Source: Limnephilus marmoratus
Taxonomy: Eukaryota; Arthropoda; Insecta; Trichoptera; Limnephilidae
Length of the DNA: 64,000 nucleotides
Assembly (NCBI GenBank): GCA_917880885.1
Contig: OU862933.1
Location: forward strand, 6,929,452-6,993,451
Reading direction: 5' to 3'
A program made the position numbers and the translations under genes. Positions 35,063-45,469 of the stretch are shown here, piece after piece (the stretch's first letter is position 1; each line of letters begins with the position of its first letter). Under the pieces are notes generated by a model that had not been told where the DNA came from, made no database searches, and worked only from the letters and a program-made list of their open reading frames with translations.

Positions 35063-35303
35063 CATGGGCGTAAGCACGGTGGGGCATTTGCCCCACCCTG
35101 GCTGGGCGATGCATGACCTCTGGAATTGACGACCAGTTGCGTTTTAAAATTTACAGCACTTCTAAGGATGGTTTTTCCTTCTTCCGTTCGTTTTCTTTGT
35201 ATTCATAGAGCCTAAAGCATTAATATGTTGTAGAACCCATTTGGTACCTACCCTAGATTTTTATTTTTTGCTCCACCCTAAATCAAAACCTGGCACGCCC
35301 TTG
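35063..35303. mobile_element. hAT-like MITE (gggcgtaagcacgg)
   Basis: Left CATGGGCGTAAGCACGG and right CCTGGCACGCCCTTG are weakly inverted. The flanking 8-mers GCTAGGTA and GCTAAGTA differ at one base, as expected of an aged target duplication. Includes a small hairpin, GTGGGGCA ttt GCCCCAC. Confidence 0.45.
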
Positions 35304-35334
35304 GCTAAGTACTAGATTTATGAAAAGAGGGGTG

Positions 35335-35425
35335 TAAAAAGAATGTATGGCGTGGAAGTGATTGGTAGAAGACGCCGAGGACGTTCGAGGAAGAAATGGC
35401 GTGATCAAGTAAAACAAATACTTTT
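35335..35425 (+). pseudogene. RTE LINE C-terminal scrap
   Basis: Reads RGVKRMYGVEVIGRRRRGRS then RKKWRDQVKQIL, matching the basic near-terminal segment of the RTE protein at 19272-22334 (VKRIY…RSRGRPRKTWHDQVNQIL). Only about 90 bp remains. Confidence 0.65.
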
Positions 35426-35669
35426 TCAATTCTTAAAAATAATATAACGTATTTCGACCTTAAAAACACACCCATTTTTCAAGTACACTAAAATTCATAA
35501 CATCAAAACTTTTCTCCAAACCATTCGAGCAACGCCAGGTACACGTCAGCTATAATTTTTTTTTGTTATATCTTCCATGCGCTTATGTAGATTTGTACAT
35601 ACCTCTACATACTTAAAATTCGTCGTCAACAGTTTAACAGTTAACTTTTAACAGTTGTTGAATTTTACA

Positions 35670-36080
35670 GCCACCTCAGTGCAGAAACAGATGTTCCGAA
35701 TGATAGATTCCCCGTCTCAACAAACGGACTGCATTCTTTAGAGCACAGGCGTAAGGTGGGAATGATGACCTTGTTCTATCGGTATTTCAATGGAAGATGC
35801 TCCAATGAACCGCTGTCATTTATCCCTTTGGCACCGGTGCATATTCGGGAAACACGTCAAATGCGCCCCCAACATTTAAGATTGATTGTCCTTATTTATA
35901 TCACGAGAACGGGTCATTTCTAAGACTCCTTTTGAGTTCTACGGTCTCTTGTTCGCCAACCTCATCTTCTCACAAAGACTCTCCGCATAGCACCCCCAAA
36001 GATGACAAAAAACCCGGAATTTAACTTCCTCCTGGCCACGTTGACGTTAAAAATATACTTAATCTTTTTGTCCGTGGTGA
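35670..36080 (+). pseudogene. LINE C-terminal relic (same family as 33556-34615)
   Basis: Contains a decayed version of the KRAVRLIDSP…LHSLEHRRKVGMMTLFYRYF segment and the …APVHI…ETRQ… segment, in several frames. The usual 3' stem-loop is no longer clean. Confidence 0.6.
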
Positions 36081-36199
36081 AATTTGGTTATTTCGATATA
36101 ATTACATTGTATTATAAATAAAATGTTACACCATTTAGCTCTGATGAAAAAAGTTTTAGCTATTTTGGTATGGGGAGAAGAAGGAAGTGGGGAATATGA

Positions 36200-36320
36200 A
36201 AGTTGAGTAGACCTGGCTATTCGCACATGGTCACCATGGTCATGGTGCTAAAACCATTTTTAGCAACGCTTCGATTTCGAATGATGGTCTTGACTTTCAC
36301 CAATGCAATACTGAGAGTAT
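36200..36320 (-). repeat. Degenerate SINE core, minus orientation
   Basis: acctggctattc, atggtcacca, agcaacgcttcgatttcgaatgatggtctt and ctgagagtatc appear in the order of the SINE body at 41700-41830. Confidence 0.5.
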
Positions 36321-37250
36321 CTGCCATCAAGTGCGATTCTTTGTATGAATACAATTATTCTCAACACTGTCCCTGTCGTATTCTTATCATGATAGTTAAC
36401 ATGATAATGATAGTGTACAAGGCGCTAATAACCTCGATTATTCGTCTTCGATGCAAACGTAACACTATAAATTAATATTTCTGGAATTTTCCCTTTTATT
36501 GCGAACATTGGTTTTAAAATAGTATAATATGTAACAACGTGCACTGGCAACTTAATATTTTTTCATCATAAAAATATTCAGAAAGGAACCGGTTAAAAAA
36601 ATACAAGTGTGCAGTTCACACGCGGTATAAGTGAAACCTTCAGAAAACTAAAATAGACAAAAGTGGGAAGCACCGTACAAAGAGGAGACCGATTATTCTG
36701 TCTCAAGCTAAATCCTATAGATGTATATGTTTGTCTCTTTTTAGTGCCGCTTTTTCAATGACAAGTCAAATTTTAATTCACAACGGTACTAAAGAAGTTT
36801 TTCACTTCAAAAATAGTCGGTTCCTCAGAACGGTTCCAAATAATCGAGACTGGAATGTCGACCATCTCTAGAAGCATCTAAAAGTTTTGCATAGATTCAT
36901 TACAGCTCTAAAATTGTAGCTCTCCTGTCAGTGTCAATTTTTTGTCAATAATATAAAATCATTCCATTTTATATTTGACACTTCGTTGAAAAATTTGCCA
37001 AAATTATACGATAAAATATTTTTTGCAACAATTTATTATTACGACAAATTGTTTATATTTAAAAGTAGCCTCCGAAAAACAGAGGCCACTTTGACCATCC
37101 GTACATTATCAGAAAGCTGTCAGTCACTGTAATCATAGAAAAAGTTTATATTTGACGTTTGACTCACCAGCTTTGTTTACAAATTATCTCCCATTATATG
37201 TGAAGTTTTGGTTGAAAATAACATGATAACTGGACAACCATTGAAGTAAA
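36321..37250. other. Region upstream of VPS41
   Basis: Non-coding. It should contain the VPS41 promoter and 5' UTR, but no TATA box, initiator or splice signal can be singled out. The start codon at 37251 is preceded by an A at -3 (gtaaaATGG), a favourable context. Confidence 0.4.
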
Positions 37251-39782
37251 ATGGCCGTGGTCGGAACTGAGAGTTGCGACAGTTTGCCCCCGGAGGAGGA
37301 ACCGAAGTTGAAGTATCATCGCATGGGCAATGACGTTCTCAATATATTAGTGAAGGATGCCATCAGCTGCATCGCCGTGCATCCCAAGTTCGTGTGCGTG
37401 GGTTCTCAGTGGGGCGTGGTGCACCTGCTGGACCACGAGGGCAACACGGCGTGCATCGCCCCGCAGGAGCTGGCCTGCAACAAGGGTCTGCACGCGCACA
37501 CCATTGCCGTTAACAACATTTCTGTGGACTGCAACGGGGACTACATCGCCACCTGCTCTGACGATGGTAAGGTCATCGTTCACGGCCTCTACTCCACTGA
37601 AAACAACCACAATCTCTCTCTGGGTCGCGTTATCAAGTCCGTAGCACTCGACCCCAACTACCACAAGCCGGGATCCGGACGGAGGTTCCTGATCGGAGAC
37701 AACAAGTTAACCCTCTATGAGAAGAGTTTCCTCAACCGGGTGAAGAGCACGGTGCTGTGTGAGTGTGAGGGATATGTCCAAGCCGTCGCCTGGCAGGATA
37801 GGTTCGTGGCGTGGGCCAGCGATGTGGGAGTGCGGGTGTATGACCTGATGGCGCGCTGCTCCCTCGGCCTTATCAAGTGGGAGCGCTCCAAGGTGTCCAT
37901 TGAGGAATACCGCTGCAACTTGGTGTGGGCTGCGGACAAGACTCTCATGATCGGATGGGTGGACACCGTGCGCATCTGCGTGGTTCGGAAGCGCAGCAGT
38001 CTAGAGCTGCAGACTAGGGCCGTGCCCGAGTACTTGGTAGACCCTATGTGTACATTTCAAACAGAATACTACATCTGTGGATTAGCGCCCCTGGACAATC
38101 AGTTGGTCTTGCTGGGATTTCCTAAAGAAGTGGACCCTAAAACAGGCAAGGCCCAGAGGCCCATCTTGAATATAGTAGATTATAAAGAGAGTGAATTTGC
38201 CGATGTTTCGTCAGACACTCTCAATATCAGAGGTTACGAAGAATATTCTTGTAATGAATATCATTTAGCCTCAGTTATTGAAGAAAACAGATTTTTCATA
38301 GTGTCACCCAAAGACATAGTGATAGCCAGTCAATACGATATAGACGATAAAGTGCAGTGGCTCGTGGATCATGACTTTTACGAACGAGCTATGACTGTGT
38401 TGGAGAATGCCGGGGGAAAGACAACCAAGCAGACTGTCTCCTCGGTGGGAATACTGCACATGGATCGCCTCATTGAGAATTCCAATTACGAAGAGGCTGC
38501 TAAACTCTGCTCCAAAGTTTGCTCGGCTGATAGAACTCTTTGGGAGGAACAAGTTTATAAATTTTCAAACATGAACCGTTTGAGATCAATTAGTCCGTAC
38601 ATACCCAAATCTTTGGATAGAAAACTCGGACCCCACATTTACGAGATGATATTGTATGAATATCTGAAGTTTGATCCTCAAGGTTTCTTGTTACTTGTGC
38701 GAGAATGGAATCCGTTGCTCTATAATATTAACGCCGTCGTCAAAGCGGTTATCGAACAATTGCTTCTGACGGATGTCGATAAAAGTTATTATATGGAGTC
38801 TTTAGCAGTTTTATATTGCCACCAGAAAAAATATGATAAAGCCTTGTCAATGTATCTCAAACTCCAGCATGAAGATGTCTTCAAGCTTATTAAACAACAC
38901 AATCTTTATAATTTTATTCACGATAAGATTTTAGCCCTTATGAAATTAGATTGCGATAAAGCTATCACTATGCTTTTGGATAAAATCAAAGTACCGGTGG
39001 AGATAATAGAAGACCAGCTCAAATCCCACAACTTCTACTTGTACCGTTATCTCGATGCATTGAGTAAAGTCGATACTAGTGGCAAGTATCACGGAAAATT
39101 AGTCAAACTTTACGCCAACTTTGCTAGAGAAAAACTGCTGCCATTTTTAAGATCTAGTGACAATTATCCAATTCAAGACGCATTAGATGTTTGTAAGGAA
39201 TGTAAGTTTTACCCCGAAACTGTCTATCTCCTGGGGAGAATAGGAAGCACAAAGGAAGCGTTGAACATTATAATAGAAGATCTAAAAGACATCAACCAAG
39301 CGATAACATTTTGTCAAGAGCACGATGATAAGGAATTATGGCTAGACTTAATAACCCATTCTTTAGATAAACCTGAATTCATAACGCTGCTTTTGAAAAG
39401 AATCGGTAATTATGTGGACCCACGGGTGCTGATACAAGGCATAAAGCCAGGCTGTGAAATAGAAGATCTGAAGGACTCCCTCGGCAAGATGATGGGGGAT
39501 TACAATCTGCAGCTATCAGTGCAAGATGCATGTAAGGCAATTACATTGAGAAATTATTTTGATCTTCATGAGAAACTGATAAAAGGCCACCAGCGAGGAA
39601 TATGCATCTCTGACGAATATCTCTGCAGCGCTTGTCACGGCAAAATAATCATCAAAGATCTATCTCATGCTTCTGACATGATAGTCTATAACTGCAGGCA
39701 TACTTTCCACTTAGAATGTTTACCCGAAGTTCTGCAATATGGCCATGATGTTTGTGCGCTCTGTTATCCTGTTAAAATTTAG
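37251..39782 (+). CDS. VPS41: VPS41 subunit of the HOPS complex, intronless
   Basis: 843 residues in one exon, close to the ~850 typical of animal VPS41. The N-terminal half is a beta-propeller (starts PKLKYHRMGNDVLNILVKD, includes CIAVHPKFVCVGSQWG and GDYIATCSDDGKV). Residues about 360-760 are an alpha-solenoid with the clathrin heavy-chain repeat region (YDKALSMYLKLQHEDVF, ALDVCKECKFYPETVYLLG). The C-terminus is a RING-H2-like finger: CSAC…Y-N-CRHTFHLECL…CALC. VPS41 bridges late endosome/lysosome fusion in HOPS and also acts in regulated secretion and AP-3 traffic. The first ~800 nt are clearly GC-richer than the rest. AATAAA at 40013-40018 is a candidate poly(A) signal. Confidence 0.95.
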   Translation: MAVVGTESCDSLPPEEEPKLKYHRMGNDVLNILVKDAISCIAVHPKFVCVGSQWGVVHLLDHEGNTACIAPQELACNKGLHAHTIAVNNISVDCNGDYIATCSDDGKVIVHGLYSTENNHNLSLGRVIKSVALDPNYHKPGSGRRFLIGDNKLTLYEKSFLNRVKSTVLCECEGYVQAVAWQDRFVAWASDVGVRVYDLMARCSLGLIKWERSKVSIEEYRCNLVWAADKTLMIGWVDTVRICVVRKRSSLELQTRAVPEYLVDPMCTFQTEYYICGLAPLDNQLVLLGFPKEVDPKTGKAQRPILNIVDYKESEFADVSSDTLNIRGYEEYSCNEYHLASVIEENRFFIVSPKDIVIASQYDIDDKVQWLVDHDFYERAMTVLENAGGKTTKQTVSSVGILHMDRLIENSNYEEAAKLCSKVCSADRTLWEEQVYKFSNMNRLRSISPYIPKSLDRKLGPHIYEMILYEYLKFDPQGFLLLVREWNPLLYNINAVVKAVIEQLLLTDVDKSYYMESLAVLYCHQKKYDKALSMYLKLQHEDVFKLIKQHNLYNFIHDKILALMKLDCDKAITMLLDKIKVPVEIIEDQLKSHNFYLYRYLDALSKVDTSGKYHGKLVKLYANFAREKLLPFLRSSDNYPIQDALDVCKECKFYPETVYLLGRIGSTKEALNIIIEDLKDINQAITFCQEHDDKELWLDLITHSLDKPEFITLLLKRIGNYVDPRVLIQGIKPGCEIEDLKDSLGKMMGDYNLQLSVQDACKAITLRNYFDLHEKLIKGHQRGICISDEYLCSACHGKIIIKDLSHASDMIVYNCRHTFHLECLPEVLQYGHDVCALCYPVKI

Positions 39783-41160
39783 CAAATCGTACTGATAATT
39801 TTTATTACACTTAAATATTCTTTGAAGATAATTTGCATATTATAATATTATGGTGTACATAATTATGTAATAGTGTAGTCTTTGAGCCATTTTCAATCAA
39901 TATTTAAGCATGCTGTACACTTTCACTTAAATCCGTATGGTCTGAACTGAGTGGATAATGCTGTGGGTGGAGAAAACTGTAGTTTTGGTCACACAGTTAA
40001 CCTTAGAGCTGAAATAAAACTGGCTGTGTTAGAACATATTTGATGCTCGGTGACAATTATTGGTAGGGTTATTTGAAAAATTTTGGTGTTTTATTTTTAA
40101 ATGGTTTAGAAGTTATTGCTACTTTTTTACTAAGGGTGTTTCACATAAAATGAGAAATCGTACACTGTATACCAATATAACACTTTATTATACATTTACA
40201 AAAAATACATTAAATAAAACACAAAAATCACCTTTCAAAATATAAAAATGGCCACCGCCTAAACTAGCACCTATGCTAAAATCCAATAAAAAATGTAGCG
40301 TGTAAAGCCAGTTATACCAGCAATTGGAAAACAAAAACTGCCAATTTTTATTCACTCTTAAGATAGTGGGGAAAATTCTGAAATCTATGTATTTTTAAAT
40401 AAACATACGGTCTGAAAGGGTTAAAACTGAATGTGTGTAGCAATTAAAAGTGCTAATCATTTTATAAAAATATTGTAAGGGTTTATAAAATATATTTTTT
40501 TAAAACCACAGATTCAATGTTTAACCTAAATGTGTTGTAAGAAAAAAATAGCCAATTTAATACATTCTCTATGCCCGCGTTCGAGCTAAATTTTAATAAT
40601 AAACAGCTTTCTTTAATTTCTTTCAGATAATTATTTTATTTTATGACAGCCATAATCAGCCTTAGATAAAGTACCTCTTTGTACATATATTATAATCAAC
40701 TCTTTCATCAAATGAGACACTTACTAATATTAAATAAGGCTTGTGTATTTTAGTTATTTTTTTTACATTCAAAATTAATAGTGTTTGCTTTTGATATTAT
40801 GAAGAAAATAAAATATATGAATACTTCAATTTTCTGTCATAAATGGATAATTAGGAATATTATTTTTTATGTGACTTGAAAATGACAATATAAGTTATTA
40901 TCCTAAACAATATTCATAGTTTCCATTTGACCAATTGATTAAAAACTACATTCTGATTTTCTTAACTATTATTACTTAATTTACTATTATTACATACTTA
41001 CCTCAATATATTTATTACTTATGATTGTTCAATTTCAAGAAGCTCATTTTGTAAGTTTTATAAATAAAGTAATGGATAATAATATATTATTAAAACATCA
41101 AAACTTCTGTATTCTTTTAACACCTAGCGTAGTTTTCAAATATTTATATACATACCTGCC
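39783..41160. other. VPS41 3' UTR and unannotated AT-rich stretch
   Basis: Candidate poly(A) signal AATAAA at 40013-40018. Beyond that, AT-rich sequence with no recognisable exon or transposon. Confidence 0.45.
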
Positions 41161-41560
41161 TAATATGTAGCAGTATTCTCAACTGGGGAGGCTGTGGGTA
41201 ACGCCGTAACGGGACCATTTATTGGATAACCAGGATCTCTGCCGTAGGTCACCCCAAGTGGTTGGCTACGTTTGGTGCGGCCCGGGTTAATGCGAGAGCC
41301 TTGAAGGAGTAACCATCTGTTACTTATACCAGGGCGGGTAAGTCGTGGATAACCTCCAAGGCCCGGGTTCATGGGGTCGGGTTTGTCCAGAGTTTGGCGG
41401 CGGATGCAACTCCGTGGCATCCAACCGGATCTGGAGGGACAGGTTTAGGGGCTCTCGAAACATTGCCTTGTACTGTTTTAAAAGTGCTGTGGGAGGGTTG
41501 GATTCACGTGTCCGTCACTCCTGGACACACTGACCCCCAGATTCCTACCCACCCCTCACG
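41160..41560 (-). repeat. GC-rich dispersed repeat, copy with ccccatgaaccc
   Basis: On the minus strand this contains ccccatgaacccgggccttg and ggggtgacctacggcagaga, as at 12920-13000 and 43370-43480 (plus). Three copies in the window share the 'accccatgaaccc … aacgtagc … ttggggtgacc' order. Confidence 0.55.
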
Positions 41561-41564
41561 CCTG

Positions 41565-41985
41565 TTTTTTTTTATTTTTTACAGTGAATACCGCACAAGA
41601 ATCTCAACTGCTCCCGTCTGGAGCCAGTGAGACTATGGCATCCCCAATTGGGGTATGTTGTGAGGCTGAAGGTAGTGGGGAGGGGAAGGAGGTGGGGAAG
41701 AGGAAGGTTGGGAAGTACCTGGCTATTCAGATCTGGTCACTAAACACGGCTAAAGCCATTTTCAAGCAACGTTTCAATTCTGAATGGTGGTCTTACACCA
41801 GGGCGATACTAATAGTATCTTCCACTCTGGAACATGCCGCAAATATACTATATATTATTTTAAATGAATTAATTGTGAAATAACACAAATTAATCAAATA
41901 AAATTTATTTGCGCATGCCGGGTTCGAACCCGCGACCTCCGGAATGTGAGTCAAGAGTCTTAGCCACTGGACTACGGAGGTCGTC
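41565..41985 (-). repeat. tRNA-derived SINE, full-length-looking copy
   Basis: On the minus strand: a tRNA-like head (A box TGGCTAAGACTC, B box GGTTCGAACCC), an AT-rich linker, gcggcatgttccagagtgga, the core accaccattcagaattgaaa, a G/T-rich body, and an A-rich tail (the T run at 41560-41583 on the plus strand). About 78% of its layout recurs at 48830-49237 by eye. Confidence 0.75.
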
Positions 41986-41999
41986 TGTTTGCCTTCCCA

Positions 42000-42110
42000 G
42001 AACTTCCTCTTCTTCCTTTCCTAAAAACACCCTCCATACAACATCTTCAAAGATGATGTAGGCCCTGAGCGTTTTTTTTTCAGGGCCTCCTGTGTGGAGC
42101 TACCATAAAA
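42000..42110 (+). repeat. LINE 3' end with stem-loop
   Basis: caccctccatacaacatc, then GGCCCTGAG…TCAGGGCC and CTCCTGTGTGGAG, as in the 3' end of the LINE relic at 33556-34615. No coding sequence remains. Confidence 0.65.
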
Positions 42111-42341
42111 AAAAGTTATGAGTAAAAACCCTATATTATGTTTTGCATAATAAATTCTGAATTTTATTTTTGGTATGCAATACATAAATGCGAAAACACC
42201 TAGCCAGAAGGAGAGATAAACTGCATATTTTTGCTGTGTAAAGTATCCAATCTTATTAACAGTAAATCTTACAACTTTCAAATCTACAATTTTGTAATCA
42301 CCATTAACATTTAACTCTGTACGCTGGGACAACTTGTATCA

Positions 42342-42610
42342 TCGATATTTGGTATGCTTTTTATTATGTCTTCTTCAATCAGTGAATGGACTTCCTCACA
42401 TTGTGCTTTGTTCATTCTAAAGTACTGGTGGAATTTCTCTTCGTCACTCTCTAGTTCTTTAACAAGACGATGAAATTCACCCTTGTTCTGTCTCTCTCTG
42501 TTTATAGGGTGAACCCAATACCGTCTTTTCTTTTTTTGCCCTCAAGAAGTTTTATTGCTAAGAGAAATTGCATAATAACTCCTGGATCAAATTCACTATC
42601 CGAATCAGAA
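42342..42610 (-). pseudogene. PIF/Harbinger transposase, N-terminal relic
   Basis: On the minus strand one frame reads FDPGVIMQFLLAIKLLEGK. After a frameshift in the A-rich stretch the next reads RRYWVHPINRERQNKGEFHR and then LVKELESDEEKFHQYFRM. This matches the HARBI1/PIF transposase N-terminus (RR.WvHP.n..R...Gef..L...L..d..kF..yfRMs…f). The DDE catalytic domain is absent. A Harbinger-like MITE follows at 42727. It could have come from the source of transposase for the TTA-flanked MITEs, but that is inference. Confidence 0.75.
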
Positions 42611-42726
42611 AAAAAAATTATGCACATTTAAACGCTGCAAAGGTTTGATATCTACTGTTCAGAAGTAATGCCAGAGCATGCCAAGACACTACACATTAGT
42701 GTGTACACTCACCGTCACGACAGTAA

Positions 42727-43156
42727 GGGGCCGTTCAAGTATCACGTAACGCACTTGGGGGGGGAGGGGGGGTCTTGCGAAACGTTACTGTGCGTTACGG
42801 GGGGGGAGGGGGGGTTTGAACAACGCGTTACGTAACATGTTTTTCTTTATTTAGATAAAAAACTAGGGAATTAAAGTCTTCCAAGTTGGCAATCCTTTTC
42901 GTTCTCGAAATCTCTTGTTTTATTTATTACCGCAAACGCGATTAAAACAAGAAAAAAGGTATTTAAGCAACTTTCCAGTACTTTGCGCAACTTAATTGTG
43001 ACTTTCAGGTAAAAATTGTCACTTGGGCGTTACGTAACGTTTAGATGGGGGGGGGGGGGTAATACGGAAAAACGTTACGGCGCGTTACATGGGGGGGGGG
43101 GGGGATCAAAAATCTTCAAAAATTGCGTTACGTCGTAATACCTGAACGCCCCCTAA
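42727..43156. mobile_element. PIF/Harbinger-like MITE with G runs, copy 2
   Basis: Inverted relative to 15119-15508: starts GGGGCCGTTCAAGTATCACG and ends …GTAATACCTGAACGCCCCC, flanked by TAA on both sides. The interior matches copy 1 (ttccaagttggcaatc, cgcaacttaattgtgacttt). Confidence 0.75.
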
Positions 43157-43189
43157 GCACGACACGCCATGCACATTTTTTTTTTTTTT

Positions 43190-43330
43190 TACATGAGCTC
43201 CACACAGGAGGCCCTGAGGAAAATAATTTCCCTCAGGGCCTATGTCATCTTTGGGAATGCTGTGTGGAGGGTTTTTTTAGAGAAAGGAAGGAGGGGAGAG
43301 TTCTGGGAAGGAAGAGGGTTTAAGGGGTGG
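43190..43330 (-). repeat. LINE 3' end with stem-loop, minus orientation
   Basis: CTCCACACAGGAGGCCCTGA, CCTCAGGGCC and tgtgtggaggg are the complement of the LINE 3' end seen at 34510-34585. Confidence 0.65.
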
Positions 43331-43369
43331 GTAGGAATCTGGGGCTCAGTGTGTCCTGGTCATCCGCCT

Positions 43370-43480
43370 CCAAGACCTAGACAAAACCTCACCCCATGAA
43401 CCCGGGCACCCCTGCTAAATCACCAAACGTAGCGAACCACTTGGGGTGACCTATGGCAGAGGTGTTGGTTATCCAATAAA
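43370..43480 (+). repeat. GC-rich dispersed repeat (accccatgaaccc), copy 3
   Basis: Matches 12910-13000 and the reverse complement of 41220-41400. Confidence 0.5.
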
Positions 43481-43557
43481 GGTTCCCGGGGCGGCGGTAC
43501 CCATTCCCGTCTCCCAAATTGGATAAGTATATTTCCGCCTCACTAAGTACTATTAGT

Positions 43558-43757
43558 CAGTGGCGTAGCTAGCATGTGTGGCACCCGGGGCGTGGTGTCA
43601 CCCCCTCCCCCCCTATTATAGTTGACTTGAGAAAAAATTCAAAACTCTAATTTCGACTTCATAAAATTGGTCCATCCAATTTTTTTCCACAGTCGAGTAT
43701 CACCCCCCTGTCGTGTGGCCGTCCGGGGCGGTCCGCCCCCCCTTCGCTACGCCACTC
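43558..43757. mobile_element. hAT MITE with exact 8-bp target duplication
   Basis: Ends CAGTGGCGTAGCTAG and CGCTACGCCACTC, flanked by CTATTAGT at 43550-43557 and 43758-43765. A partial copy of the same family (cacggtcgagagtcaccccc … cgctacgccactg) is at 44640-44729. Confidence 0.85.
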
Positions 43758-43860
43758 CTATTAGTACTAAGGTCACCGGTACTCTTTAATTCAACCTTCT
43801 ATTCCCGTCAAGCCCTGGTTTCACAAATACACTTCCATACCTAAAAAATACATTTCTTCA

Positions 43861-44255
43861 TGAGAATGCGTCTAGGTCATACTTGTTGTCTTAGCCATCT
43901 CGCCAGATTCCACTGAGTCAATTCGCCTTATTGTGATTGTGGTTCAGTGGATACTTTAGACCATAATTTTTTTGAGTGTCCTATCAATGACCAATTTCCA
44001 AATTTCATACATGAATTGGTAAAACTTGAAATTGAATTCCCTACCAGTGTACCCTGCCTTCTTAGTCTCAACTCTCCTGAAATTCACTATTTGTTAGCAA
44101 AATTTATTTATAAAAATGGCCTTAACATTGCAATTAATCAACCACATTTCTTTCTCTTTCATATATATGCATTGTTCTTCCAGTGTTATAATGTACAGTT
44201 GTTCAGGTTCCTATTTTTGGGAACCTGTACATCTTCCTACTCTACAATTTTGTAA
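43861..44255 (+). pseudogene. LINE C-terminal zinc-knuckle relic
   Basis: Reads RMRLGHTCCLSHLARFH, stop, VNSPYCDCGSVDTLDHNFFECP and continues openly to 44253. The C-x-C…H….C pattern with 'tldHiffeCP' is the usual C-terminus of many insect non-LTR reverse transcriptases. One internal stop; the catalytic region is absent. Confidence 0.7.
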
Positions 44256-44338
44256 TTACTATTAATACCAACTCTGTATGTTAGTACAACTTGTATATAA
44301 TCATATTTATGAATATTTGTCTTGGCCCATTGCATGCC

Positions 44339-44520
44339 CAATAGCGCCGTTTACACGCACACTTCGGAGCGACCGAGTCTCGCGCCACTTCAGGCCGCCG
44401 CGCAGAAAAGTCTCACAGTGAACTGCGCTGTAAACCTATCGGTCTTTACTTTTCTGCGCGGCGGCCTGAAGTGGCGCGGGACTCGGTCGCTCCGAAGTGT
44501 GCGTGTAAACGGCGCTATTG
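44339..44520. mobile_element. Foldback MITE, caatagcgccg family
   Basis: Nearly perfect arms of about 75 bp: CAATAGCGCCGTTTACACGC … CTGCGCGG / its complement. A diverged relative with the same 'acttcggagcg…cgccacttc' section is at 46682-46861. Confidence 0.8.
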
Positions 44521-44639
44521 TCTGTATTTGCTAATATAATTTATCTATTCCACGTAAAAAACGGAATATGTCACTAATTTAAAAAAATCTGAAAATGTAA
44601 CTAGGTACTTAATTTAAAAAAACCGATTTCTGACAATAT

Positions 44640-44729
44640 CCTTCGTAAATTTTTTTCCACGGTCGAGAGTCACCCCCCTGTCGAGAGGCACCCGGGGCGG
44701 ACCACCCCCCTCCCCTCGCTACGCCACTG
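44640..44729. mobile_element. Partial hAT MITE (family of 43558)
   Basis: Shares the ttttttccacggtcgag, cacccccctgtcg and cgctacgccactg segments with 43558-43757. Only the 3' part is present. Confidence 0.6.
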
Positions 44730-44847
44730 AATGTAACTAATTTTAAAAAAGCTGAAAATGTAACCAATTTAAAAAAATGATAATGTAACTAATTTTAAAA
44801 AAAAAACTGAAAATGTAAATAATTTTTAAAATACAGTTTGTCAAATT

Positions 44848-45036
44848 TGGCCGGCCGCAAATGTCAGATTTTTCCATCCGATTGTCGATTCGATTGATTC
44901 GATTGAAATTCGATTTGAAACCCGATTGGTTATAATACCGGGACCACGCCCATTGTCGGACTGCGCCGGCCGTCCAATCGAATTTTGTCTGATCAGACAA
45001 TCGGATGGAAAAATCTGATGTTTGCAGCGTGCCTAA
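44848..45036. mobile_element. MITE with cagatttttccatccgattg ends
   Basis: Inverted pair: gcaaatgtcagatttttcca / tggaaaaatctgatgtttgc, extended by tccgattgtc / gacaatcgga. The interior is rich in cgattg/gattcg motifs. Confidence 0.7.
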
Positions 45037-45469
45037 GAGTAGAAAAAAGGGCGCTACTGTTGTTCAAGTGGCAATACTAAAAACTGTATAATCATGGTGG
45101 TAATCTAAAGCTGTGTTAGACGTTACATACGTCATTGCGTCATTGTGTGTAACCTACATTTTTATTAAAAATTAAAAAGGCATAAAAGTAAAAAAAATAT
45201 TTTTTCATTCCATTGATCTCAAATTAGAATTGTATAATTATAGGTATATTATTATTATATCTTTGCAATTTTGTGTTAACATAATGAAGAATAACGATAT
45301 TGTAATAAAATAAAAAGCACACTTTAGAAATTACTCACATTTATTTAATATTAGCTTGTACCTACTAGCATTGTCCAGGCTTTAGATCATGTCTCTAGTT
45401 TTAGATCTGAATATATTTAACTCATTCTGATCTAAAAGTAGTGTAACTAAACTCACCATTAATGATTCT

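Noticed and set aside
33340..36875. A large element bounded by tagagatgttc and gaccatctcta
   Set aside because: The end similarity is only about ten bases and no target duplication could be found.
37347..37664. Frames on both strands overlapping the start of VPS41
   Set aside because: Produced by the high GC content of that part of VPS41.
41900..41985. Functional tRNA gene
   Set aside because: A and B boxes are present, but the sequence does not give a sound cloverleaf and continues into a SINE body with an A-rich tail.
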